64,000 bases of DNA, taken from positions 68,721,703 through 68,785,702 of the forward strand of contig CAMGYJ010000002.1 in NCBI GenBank assembly GCA_946122785.1. Direction: 5' to 3'. Shown here one piece after another: positions 24,701 through 34,591 of this stretch. Numbering within the stretch: the first letter of the stretch is position 1; each line of letters opens with the position of its first letter. Source of the stretch: Linum tenue. Taxonomy: Eukaryota; Streptophyta; Magnoliopsida; Malpighiales; Linaceae. A program made the translations under genes and the position numbers. The notes beneath the pieces are model-generated. The model was given only the letters and a program-made list of their open reading frames with translations. It was not told where the DNA came from and made no database searches.

Positions 24701-25756
24701 AAGACATGCATTGAGAGGACAGATAACATGAATCCAAATCCCCAACTGATAAACATAATCACAAATTAATCAGATGAAGCTTTCTCAGCACATGCATGAC
24801 CTACAGGCAGAACTTCGACACAAGGATCATTTGATCTAGTCAAAGCATGGATGAGGAATATTCCTATTGATAAACAATAGTATATTGCAAACAATCAACT
24901 TACTAAGTTAGCTTGGAATTCAAGACACGTTCTTAGGCGAAAGGGCATAGATAAAGTTTTGAGCTCGTAAAACTGCTTGAACCACAATAGACTACATTCC
25001 TCACTAGAACATGTAATAATCTTTAAACCCATGGAAAACTTAGCAACTGGGTGTGGTCAGTTTTTTGCATATCAACCAACTAACCCATATTCCATAGCTA
25101 ACTATGCCACTACCTCAGATACCTGAATAATGCAATTTCTGCATCCTGCCATTGAATTCTCAACTAGCTCAATGACCCACCAAGTCCAATCAAGCTGAGC
25201 ATAAATGCAACTAGAGTACTTGATCACAACAAAAGATATCACCATTCAAATGCTCCACACTACGATCAGCTTGAACCCATCAACTACTATCAAGCTACAA
25301 GACAATTTCATTTCCTAGAGCTTCCAAGTCAAAGGAGTCGCGCCCATAACATTTCCCAGACAGCTTTTGCTCCACCAAAATCTCTTATCAACCAAGATAT
25401 AGGCAACTCTATTGACAAGTAGACGTAAAACCAACGAACCCAACCGAGATAGAAGGTCCCAAGTCAAAAAGTTTGAAAAGAACAAAGACATAGCTTACAA
25501 ATTGAGAACTCAGTTAGTCAGAAACTCACCAGCTTAATTGCAACCTCCTCATTCGTCTGAATATTAGTGCCTGAAAGAACACAATCGAGGTGAATTCACA
25601 AGAAGATAAAGCAGACCCAAAATTCAGAAAAAGTAGAGAGTAAAAGCACAACTTAGAAAAAGCTAAAAAAATCCACGAACCAAGATAGATCTCTCCGAAC
25701 GAACCGCTGCCGATCTTACGACCGAGCCGGAACTTATTGCCAACACGGGGCTCCAT
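21731..25756 (-). CDS. CKL: Casein kinase 1-like protein kinase (CKL family)
   Basis: Ser/Thr kinase of the CK1 family; plant CKLs act in nucleus, cytoplasm and at plasmodesmata on hormone, light and cytoskeletal targets. Fourteen exons on the minus strand, in transcript order: 25756-25681, 25570-25530, 24390-24321, 24210-24062, 23975-23880, 23792-23722, 23383-23322, 23235-23172, 23082-22998, 22931-22805, 22686-22604, 22519-22459, 22311-22166 and 22093-21731. All phases agree, giving 497 aa. The kinase domain has GSGSFG (16-21), the ATP lysine in VAIKL (38), HRDIKPDN (about 126-133), IDFG, and the CK1-specific [13 protein letters not shown]. It is followed by the conserved [13 protein letters not shown] and a Ser-rich regulatory tail. 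An in-frame ATG 8 codons upstream (25780) exists, but [14 protein letters not shown] is the family start. The gene looks intact. Confidence 0.95.
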
Positions 25757-26400
25757 CGGAGCACAAACGGAGTGGGTCAAAAAGAAGGTACCGAAGAGAA
25801 AAATGAAAGAAACCCCCCTAGCTAGAGTATCGAAACCCTAACCCAACCAGGGGAGGGCAGGCAGCGGCGAGCGAGTAAAGAGAAAAGAATAAGAATACGG
25901 GGATATACTAATAACAATATAAGGAAAGCAGTGATGAAGGAAGGAAGGAAGGAAGTGAACACAATATACAGAGAACAATCAACCCGCACCGACAAAAGAA
26001 AAGGGTGAGGGCCGATTCGGATAGATCTAACAAAGAGAAGAGCTTCTTCCGCCTCAACTGTTTTTTAGCGATAGGAGGCAGTAAGTAAAGATAAGAACAC
26101 CCACTAAAAAAGCTGCTAGGAAGGGAAGGGAGGGTCAGATTTTAATTACAGAAAGGTAAGCATAAATGGGAAGTAAGAGGAAGGGAAGGGAAGGGAAGAG
26201 AAGAGAAGAGAAGTAAGGAATTCAGAGAGTTGAGAAGTTGGGGAGAAAGGGAAGAATAAGAAGAGCCAGTTCCGGCGGAACTGTAATCAGCTGCTGGCGG
26301 CGGCGGCGGCGGCGGCGACGGCGGAAGAGGGAGTGAGATTGAGGCTGGATTCGCTGTGACAATGGCTGATCCGACGGAAGGAAGGGTGGTGTAGGTGGGT
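25757..26400 (-). promoter_or_regulatory. CKL leader/promoter with simple repeats
   Basis: Region upstream of the kinase start. It holds AAGG tetramers near 25,936-25,953, a GGGAA/GAGAA purine tract at about 26,174-26,215 and a CGG run near 26,296-26,327. On the transcribed strand these are pyrimidine-rich (CCTT, TTCCC) and CCG repeats, as is common in plant 5' leaders. The 107-aa proline-rich frame across it is most likely not a protein. Confidence 0.5.
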
Positions 26401-26922
26401 GGGCGCCAAGCGCGCTGTCTGTCTGTGTCTGGAGCTGGCCGCTGGGTCAGGCCGACTTCACCCACCGCTCCCTCCCTTCCTTTTTTCCGCCTTTCTTTTT
26501 CTTTTCCTCTTCTTTTTTCTTTCCCTTTTCAGTTTTTAGTTTCTACAACTTTTAGCGGTGACAAAAATAAAAATATGAGTGGATGCACTTCGAATTCGAC
26601 CTAATTGAGCAGTGAAAACTCAAATTTTGAGAATTGTTTAATCGACACGAATATAAAATTTAATTTTAAATGTTGTGGGTAATTGATGAACACGATTTCC
26701 TTACTATCTAATCTGAACTCGCTCGATTATGCACAGGGAAAAATTATTATCTATTGATAACTTTGAATACCTAAAATCGGGTATGGGTATGGATATGGTT
26801 TTGAAAATTTACATGATTCCTGTATGAGTATTAAGTACGGATAAATCACAAGCTATTTTGTGTATGATAATGATATGCATTATACAGTCTCAATGTGACT
26901 CGTTGTCATCTATATTCTTTTC

Positions 26923-27952
26923 TGTTATGGGACAATTCAAGTACCACATCGGAAATATAGGGGAATGAACTCTTGTATATTAGTGTCCATCAAGCTCATT
27001 AGTACGAGTAGGGATGTACATGGGGTCGGGTGGTTCGGTTTAACCATTTTAATCACCCGACCCATGCACTACGGTTTGGGAATTATCAAACCCAAACCAA
27101 CCCAAAAAAATTTAAACCCTACGGTTTGTTTCTAATTGGGTTGAGTCGGGTTGGCGATATTTTTAAGTAAAAACCCAACCCAACATAAAATATATAATTA
27201 TTATACATCATAAAAATATTTTATAACTAATTAAAATTCCAAACAAATAAACCGAGGTGAAAGGTATCAAAATTCACAAATGTTGTTTGAATTTTAATAA
27301 AATGTGATTTGCTTCAACATATGTCTAGTTTTTTTCACGATATTTGTTGAAATAGGCTAAAAAGGTTATAAACAAACGCATCCATAATATGTTATTCTAT
27401 TGGAATTGTACACAAGAAAAATGATTACGTGAATCATAACTTTATTCAATTTATGTCTAAACTTTAGTCGAAGAATGCATTAGATTAGGGAGACCATGAT
27501 AGAAAAACATGGAGAAATATCTTAATTTTCTCATAAGTATTGCTATATACGACATAAATATTTTTTTAGATACGAACTCATACTTATAGTTGGAACACGG
27601 GTTGGGTCGGGTTCTACGGGTTGTGTAATTCAAAATCCAAACCCAACCCAAAAGAGGCAGGTTGTACAAAAGAAAACCCTCACCCAACCCAAAATCTTCG
27701 TTTTAGCGATAAATACGGCTGGGTTGGGTCGTGTTGGAGTGGGTCAGTTTGCAGGTGTGTTTGTTCACCCCTAAGTACGAGACCTTTTGGGGAGGACACT
27801 CAAGAGTCAAACCGTGCAGGCTTGGTCCAAAGCGGACAATATCGTACTAATTGAGCGACCCGGTTTGACAAGTGCTATCAGATACTAGTTCGGCAGATCC
27901 GGGGCGGTGGACGTCATTTTGGTGGACCCTCATTTCGGTGGCCTCGAAATCT
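26923..27952 (+). mobile_element. TRIM retrotransposon: 5' LTR (split by hAT), PBS and partial internal region
   Basis: The LTR begins TGTTATGGGACAATTC at 26923 and ends CGGTTTGACA at 27870 (TG...CA). Without the hAT insert and one target copy it is 175 bp, which matches the two other LTRs nearby. It is followed at 27871 by AGTGCTATCAGATAC, a mutated tRNA-iMet primer-binding site (consensus TGGTATCAGAG). About 82 bp of internal sequence, homologous to the neighbouring copy, then meets an inverted TRIM at 27953. There is no coding capacity, as expected for TRIMs. Confidence 0.82.
27009..27773. mobile_element. hAT-type element inserted in the TRIM LTR (perfect 8-bp TSD)
   Basis: 765 bp with ends TAGGGATGTACA and the complement of TGTTCACCCCTA. 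It is flanked by identical 8-bp duplications AGTACGAG at 27001-27008 and 27774-27781, diagnostic of hAT. Subterminal GGGTTGGGTCGGG/CCCAACCC words recur on both sides of an AT-rich core. There is no transposase, so it is non-autonomous. The neighbouring LTRs show the uninterrupted site. Confidence 0.9.
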
Positions 27953-28605
27953 TGTCAAAATTGGGGGTGTTCAATTAGTACGATATTGTCTGCTTTGGGC
28001 CAAGCCCGCACCGATTTACTCTTGGATTTCCTCCCAAAAGGCCTCGTACTAATGAGCTTGGTGGACACTAATATACAAGGGTTCATTCCCTTGTATTACA
28101 AATGTGGTACTTGGATTGTCCCATAACATCCTCCCCTCAAGCCAAGGACCACGAACTTCGTGTCCTCACCTTAGCGATTATCTTGATCCGCCTGATACCT
28201 TGTATTGATGGGCTTCTCGGTACAAGGATTTTCCAGACGCATAACTCTCTTTAATATGTCACATCAAACGTGGATCTCCCTTGATCCGCCAAACCAGATG
28301 TAGCCCAAACGTGGATCTCTCGTGGATCCACCAAACATACGCGAATCTCAAATCCCGAGGCCACCGAATGAGGGTCCACCAAACTGACGTCCATCGCCCC
28401 GAATCTGCCGAACCAGTCTCTGATACCACTTGTCAAACCGGGCTGCTCAATTAGTACGATATTGTCCGCTTTGGGCCAAGCCTGCACGGTTTTACTCTTG
28501 GGTGTCCTCTCCAGAAGGCCTCGTACTAATGAGCTTGGTGGACACTAATATACAAGGATTCCTTTTCTTGTATTTCCGATGTGGTACTTGGATTGTCCCA
28601 TAACA
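27953..28605 (-). mobile_element. Complete TRIM retrotransposon, minus orientation
   Basis: Two LTRs in inverted sense relative to the left neighbour: 27953-28128 (3' LTR) and 28431-28605 (5' LTR), each about 175 bp and starting TGTTATGGGACAATCC on the minus strand. The PBS complement CTCTGATACCACT lies at 28418-28430, reading AGTGGTATCAGAG, a perfect tRNA-iMet match. A polypurine tract GAGGGGAGGA abuts the 3' LTR (about 28129-28138). The internal region is about 300 bp and non-coding. After 28605 a second PPT-like copy (aatcctcccctcgag) begins, so the 5' LTR also served as the LTR of a further, now truncated, tandem unit. Confidence 0.85.
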
Positions 28606-29151
28606 ATCCTCCCCTCGAGACAAGGACCTACTAAAAAAAATAATCTACCTTATTTGAAGAAGAAGAAAACTGTTGGTATCTCCAGCATTTTTGTGATGAA
28701 AACATTTGTAATAAAACGTTGTTATTGACAGTGATTAAATAATTTGAACGCTCCGACAAGCTATATTTTCGAAAAAATGACAAGAAGGACGACATTGCAT
28801 ATGAGGGTACCACATTTCGGGGCACAATGATAGCACGCATAAATTCCCCCATTTCAGTCATCACGGATCGCTTTAACTAAAAACAATTATTTTCATTTTT
28901 ATTGTTCTTTAATTGACATACCCGCTATTTCACAATCAACAGTTAAAATTGACTATCACTTGGGACGAATTTAATGGAGTTGGACGTCTAGTAACCAATG
29001 AAATATAAGTTAAAAGTCAGGGATAATTAAACAATAGCATTTTTTGGTGGCAAAGATAATTGGGAGGCAAAGATGATACAAATTGATAAACCCCAAGTGT
29101 CCAACCATGCAATTCACTCCCAAAGGCTTCATATGTAAAGTATAAATTTTG
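28606..29151. other. TRIM remnant and spacer
   Basis: The first 25 bases match the TRIM internal end next to the PPT. The rest is AT-rich, with nothing recognised. Confidence 0.4.
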
Positions 29152-30238
29152 GGGTGTGCCTACGGTGACATGCATGTCACGGTGACTTGCACTTTCCGGT
29201 CGACCTCAGCTAGGATTAGGTCGACCTCACATAGAATTCGGTCGACCTCATATAGGATCCGGTCGACCTCATTTAGGATTCGGTCGACCTCATATAGGAT
29301 CCGGTCGACCTAATATGTTGTTTCAGTGTAAAAACAGTTCATGGTGCCTACTTTGGATATTCATATCATACAATTGGCTAGATGAAAATTGAAGACTAAT
29401 GACTTGTTTTGAAGCTGGAGTGTCCCTCTACATATTGAAGTGATTAAGAGCTCGATAGGAAGTCCAGAAGACCATTTTTGAACCTCATCAAAAGGCTATG
29501 CAAAAACAAGGAAACTGCCTAGAAATGGCTAAGTCTGGAAACGTGTTTGTGAAGCCTATTTTTGAGCTCAATTCGAGAAGCATGAATGCGAGTCGAGTCC
29601 AGGAGCCTCTACCACGTTAAATTAGGTATGTTTTTATACAAATTCAAGGAATTGGATGAAAGATTGGATATATTTAAGGCTTCAAACAAAAGGGTCGAAG
29701 TTGCTACGAAGGCTGTTTTTCTGGCAGACTTCGAGCACAAGCAAGCTGCCAGAAAAACAGCCTTCGTAGCAACTTCGAGCCTTTTGTTTGAAGCCTTAAA
29801 GATATTCAATCTTTCATTCAATGCCTTGACTTTGTATAAAAAAATACGTAATTTAACGTGGTAAAGGCCCCTGGACTTGTTTCGCATCCATGCTTGTCAA
29901 ATTGAGCTCCAAAGTAGGCTTGACAAACACGTTGCCAGACTAGGCCATTTTCAGGCAGTTTCCCGGTTTTGGCATAGCCTTTTGGTCAGGTTCAAAAATG
30001 GTCTTCTGGACTTTCTATTGAGCTCCCAAGTACTTTAATGTGTAGAGGGACACTTCAGCTTCAAAACAAGCCTTTAATCACCAATTTCCATCTAGCAAAT
30101 TGTAAGATATGAATCTTCAAAGTAGGCACCACGAAACTGTTTGTACACTGAAACAACTGATTAGGTCGACCTGATCTTATATGAGGTCGACCGAAAAGTG
30201 CATGTCACCGTGACATGCATGTCACCATAGCAAAGTCC
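29152..30238. mobile_element. Foldback element, 1.09 kb near-palindrome with 9-bp TSD (MULE-like)
   Basis: The two halves are imperfect reverse complements over about 500 bp each, with the centre near 29,735 (AAGGCTGTTTTTCTGGCAG against CTGCCAGAAAAACAGCCTT). Termini share GGTGACATGCATGTCAC. The flanks are TAAATTTTG at 29143-29151 and again at 30239-30247; the identity extends 3 more bases (GGG). A 9-bp duplication with long inverted repeats fits a Mutator-type foldback element. The two 92-aa frames on opposite strands (29586-29864 and 29609-29887) are mirror images caused by the palindrome, not genes. The transcript would form a long hairpin. Confidence 0.8.
29198..29323. repeat. 21-bp tandem repeat with palindromic GGTCGACC core
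   Basis: Six copies of GGTCGACCT begin at 29198, 29219, 29240, 29261, 29282 and 29303, an exact 21-bp period. The spacers are similar (CATATAGGATCC type). The mirror arm near 30,160-30,195 holds only two cores, so the array expanded in one arm after the palindrome formed, or contracted in the other. Confidence 0.9.
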
Positions 30239-30572
30239 TAAATTTTGGGGATTTTTATTATAGTTCACAATTACAATGTGACAATCAGGTCCCTAAATTG
30301 GGTGAGCTGGAAAAAGAACCCCACTATGATGAATAAAGAAATAATAAATTAAACAAATAAACAAGGAAAAGGATTAAGGAACACAAATATGTGCCCCACA
30401 ACCAAAAGCAAGAGAAATAATCAGAAGGCAATGGAAATTAAAAAAATAAACTGAATATGAATTTCATGTTAAGTCCTATTTCTACCTAGTTGTGTATTTC
30501 TTTCCACCTATAATTTAACCTAACTTGCGTGGTAAGACTGAAATAAATTTAATTGATCGACTATAAAACTCT

Positions 30573-32922
30573 TCAATTAGCGACCGTAATTGTTGGGGTC
30601 CTTGGGCTAGGGAGGCCCATGTAGGAAAGCCTGGGAGAGAGCTTGATCTTCGGGCTGGGCCTGGGAGACGGAATGGGCCCAAAGTTGGCGGGAGCCAGCC
30701 TGGGAGACAGGTTGACCTGCTCCAGCGCCCTGAACTGCAGCTGCGTTGGGTAGTCCCGCACGCACCCGATCCGGGGCCCGGCTCCCGTACTCCACTTGCA
30801 GGACAGCCGGTTGGCCTTCCCCAAGTCAAACGCCGGCGGCGGCGTGTCCGTCCTGCCTTCTTCTTCCTCTTCCACCTTCTTGACCGTCGCGGCTACAGTA
30901 GTATTTTCTACTGTTGAATTCGCATCGTCCGATGACGATGACGGCGGCGGCGACGCGTCTTCTGTTAGTCCAGCCGTTGAATTCGACGGCTGTACCAATC
31001 CTCCTTCTCCGTTGACTTTGTACTCGGTGTCATCATCCACGGCGTACCTCTGCAAGTAGAGAATAAAAAAAAAAAAGGAGGCAAAATCATCAATTTGCTG
31101 ACACTAAAAGTCGGTGATCACTGTAGTTCGTATATTATAGTGATATAATACTCTAATTTGATCTTAATTTTTTACCGGAACTTTCAAATAATACAGTTTC
31201 GGTATAAATTTTGAAAGAAATTGATAGATTTGATTCGTATTTTAAACTAATTGTCAATATTAATAGTCAACACATATTTTTCTTTAAAGATTCAACATTC
31301 GTTTGGTACCTTAACATCGGCAAGATCGACATTATGCTCCTGGAGGAAGCTTATGAATTCCCTGAAGTTTTCTTCCGTAGGGTGGTAATGTCCACTGTAC
31401 GGCCATATTGCCTGTCAAAGACAGAAAAAAAACAATTATAATTAATTAATCCCAATCAGATTGTGATTAAATTTATTACGACACAAAATATTTGACATAA
31501 TGCACATAATTCACTAACATATACTAATACTGACTCGTGGTTATCCATTAAGAAAACAAATCAAAACCAACTACGAAAGAGACGCAGGGGAAAGTGGTTG
31601 GGAAATTTTGTGGTACTTTTAAATAATACGCAAAGTCAATTACCTGGAGGACGCCGTGGCGAGCAACGAGGCGGCCGGCGGCGGAGGTGGCGCCGCCGGC
31701 GAGGAAGCTGGAGTGCTGGAAAACCCCCTTCTTTTTCTGTCCCACGTACAACACCCTGGAGGTGCTAAGCACAAAGATCCACTTCGAACCCTCCGTCGTC
31801 TCCACCGGCTCGCCGGTGCCTCTGTACACCAACTTCCCTTCTTCCACCGTGACTTCGTATTCCTCCCTCTCTTTCTGAAAAGACGGCACAATTTTCAGTT
31901 GATAACTAATCGGCACCATCGATCCGATTCATCGTAAGGAGAGAATATGAAATTTTTTGATGACCGGGTCGCCGACTTACCGGTCCAAGGTACCGGATGC
32001 ACTGCCGTTGAAGAAGCGACCTCGGACATTTCTCCAGGTTTACTTCTTTGCCGTCTCCGACATCCAACCTAATAAACATTGATCAATTGCACAACAATCA
32101 ACTCGATGTTCATAAGTAATCCCTCGCCGGAGTCGGCCGGAAATCGGTGAATTGGAGAATCGGCATACCAGTAGAAGAAAGGCTGGCAGCTCTCGCACTT
32201 GAACCACAGATCGTAATAGAAGTGGAGGTTGTGACCGTACCGATGCCTCGGATCAATCTGCGGAGAGAAAGAAGCGAAAAAAATCCCGATTAGGAACCGG
32301 CGGAGGATTTACATTAATGAAAAACAGAGGAGGAATGAAAAAAATCTTAAGTTAGTTTTACCGCTTCGAGCCAGTGCTGCAGGGCGAGCTTCTGGGCCTT
32401 GTCGTCCTTCGACAGGCCTTTCCCGACCTTGGCGGCGCGGGTACGGGCCCGGGCCCATCGCGAAACCGCGGTCTCGGGCTTGCGGTCGTCGAAGAAGGAA
32501 ACAGAGCTCCGCCGGAGCGCCGCGAAATCCAGCGCCTTCCACCACAGCTCCTCCACCACCACCGCGCAATCCGCCAGGTTCCGCCGCGTCCTGTAGCTCT
32601 TGTAGAACTTCTGCAGCTTCACCGCCGCGTCCTCCAGCTCGCTCGCCGGCTTCGGGGAGAACATGATCGCCGGCGACGGCAGCGGCGGCGCCTTTGCCAC
32701 GGCCGATTCGTCATCTCCCCCCTCTGCCTTCTTCTGGAGCTTGATCCTCAGCGGCCGGCAGAGGTTGAGCTTGATGCTGGCGGTTCTGGTGAACTTGGAG
32801 GAGACATTGTTGTTGGGCTCTGTTTTGGGGGTGAGGGAGAAGTTGTTGTGGGCGAGGGCGAGGAAGCTTTGGCGGACGATTTCTTCCCAGGCTGAGTGGA
32901 GCAGCGAGAGGGACAAACCCAT
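30573..32922 (-). CDS. IQM: IQ-motif calmodulin-binding protein (IQM family)
   Basis: Plant IQM proteins bind calmodulin Ca2+-independently and have roles in stomatal, stress and hormone responses. Six exons on the minus strand: 32922-32362, 32257-32169, 32068-31981, 31874-31644, 31411-31310 and 31049-30573. The phases agree, giving 515 aa, near IQM1 size. The single IQ motif is at about 98-117 ([18 protein letters not shown]), followed by the family block [18 protein letters not shown]. Exons 2-4 carry [31 protein letters not shown] and [19 protein letters not shown]. The C-terminal exon has a variable acidic linker (EEEEEGR), then the conserved [20 protein letters not shown] and a Pro/Ser-rich tail. 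The start is the first ATG after a CT-rich leader. Intact; the exact IQM subtype was not determined. Confidence 0.93.
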
Positions 32923-32991
32923 ATGGAGCTGTGAATTCTCTGATTGATCAAGGTTTTTGAATTGGATTGGATTGGGGGAAAGATTTGATTT

Positions 32992-33014
32992 TCTCTCTCT
33001 CTCTCTCTCTCTCT
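32992..33014. repeat. CT microsatellite in the IQM leader
   Basis: About 11 CT units, 70 bp upstream of the IQM start codon. On the transcript it is a GA repeat in the 5'-UTR or core promoter, a frequent plant leader motif bound by BBR/BPC factors. Confidence 0.8.
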
Positions 33015-33511
33015 TTCTTCCAAGTTCAGGGGATTCTTTTCGAGGTTGGGGAAGGATGAATGAGGATGAATAATGGAGGTGGGTTTGGGTTTTCTGAGTC
33101 TGGACCGGAGGGGATTTATATAGAAGGAGTAGAGAGAAGGTTGGAGAGGGATTGATGGATGGGTGGGCATGGCGTTGGCAGGGGATAAAGAAATGGCAGA
33201 GAGCGTGGAAAGTCTTCGGGGGGAAGGGGGGAAGACGACCGAGTTGGGTAGAGTCAGGCGAGTTGGTGTCTGTTTTGGATTGGGAAGATGGTTTTGATGA
33301 GCGTGTGTTGCGGGTTGGAGAACTACGGCCTACGGGTGTGCAAAACTCATAAGAACCGCGATTCTATAGTAAAGTAAAATATAGGATTAAGGATCGGATT
33401 ATTATTGTAATCGGTCGAATTTGATCCGGTGTAAATAGAAATTTGATTCAGTTTTTCATCCAAAGTTCAAAATAATTGAGTTGATATGATTTGGTATGGT
33501 ACTATGGTATG

Positions 33512-34591
33512 TAGGGCTGACAATTCGGTTGTCGGTTAGCGGTTAGCCGCCGGTTATAACCGAAAACCGACAGAAACCGACTAACCGAAAACCGGCAAAA
33601 ACCGACCTCGGTCGGTGTTCGGATGCCCATCAGAGGGCTCCGGCTAGCCGAATAACCTGGAATGATTAACCGCGGCTAACCGGATAACCGACCCTCACCG
33701 AAAATCCCCTTCTCCCCATCCCAAAATTGCAGAAACCCTTCACCCCAAATCAAAAAATCTAATTCCAAATTTCCAATACCCTCCCCCATCCTCCCCGCGA
33801 GATCGCCTGCGCCCCCGCCGTAATCGCTGCCCAAGCGAAGACGTCAATCGCCACTATCTCCACCACTCTACCCTCGTCACCACCAACAATCCACTACTCA
33901 GCCAGCCCTCCGCCGGCCTTCAGCTCGAGCAGAGCGACCTCAATTGCAGTCCCCGAGAGAGAAACCAAGGATGCGACGAAGAAGACCCTGGTCGAGTGTC
34001 CGTTGGGGAAGGAGAATTTGTCGACGGCGGGCATGGAAGAGTGATTGTAGGGCGGGCGCTGGCGGCGGAAGATGGCTTTGGTGAGGCCGACGACGGCGAG
34101 GTCGAGGAGGAGGCCGAAGAGCAGAGGACTGAAGAGAGGGAGGAGTGCCGGGGAGAGTGGGGAGAAGAGGAGGGCAAGGCAGATTGGGAAGGAGAATCGG
34201 AAGTCGGCGTGGAGGCGTACTCGGCGGCGACGGGTTTCTATGGAAACGAAGAAGAGAATCGAGAGAGAGTAGGGAGAGAAGAAGAAGAATCGAGAAGTGA
34301 GAGGAAGAAGAAGAATCGGCGGGTTTCTCTGGAAAGGAAGAAGAAGAATCGAGAAGTGAGAGGGGTTAGGAGTGAGTGGTGCAGAATTTTTGTTTTTTTT
34401 TTTTTTTTTAGAAAAGGTAGTTTCCGGTTGGCTGGCTAATCGAGCCTAAAATCAAAACCGACCAGTCGGTTGGCCGGCTAACCGTGACACACCTCACAGT
34501 CGGTAGTCGACAGCTATAAAGATGGCTCGATTTAACCGATAACCGGTTTTTAAGTTTCGGTTAAACCGAAACCGACCGACTGCCACCTCTA
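33512..34591. mobile_element. Non-autonomous hAT-type element
   Basis: 1,080 bp with ends TAGGGCTGACAATTCGG and the complement of CTGCCACCTCTA. Subterminal CGGTTAACCG/AACCGACC words are dense at both ends, as in other plant hAT elements. The flanking 8-mers ATGGTATG and ATAATATG match at 6 of 8 bases, so the insertion is older. The core (33,780-34,380) is GC-rich and gene-like, possibly captured genic sequence, with no protein I can name. Confidence 0.7.

Noticed and set aside
29198..29323. CRISPR-like regular repeat
   Set aside because: Period 21 with near-identical spacers inside a plant transposon; tandem repeat, not CRISPR.
29586..29887. Two similar 92-aa frames on opposite strands
   Set aside because: They are the two arms of one palindrome read outward; not independent genes.
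32374..32895. 173-aa plus-strand frame
   Set aside because: Antisense of GC-rich IQM exon 1.
33920..34439. Ser/Pro-rich and Glu/Arg-rich frames on both strands
   Set aside because: Low-complexity GC-rich interior of an hAT-type element; no domain.
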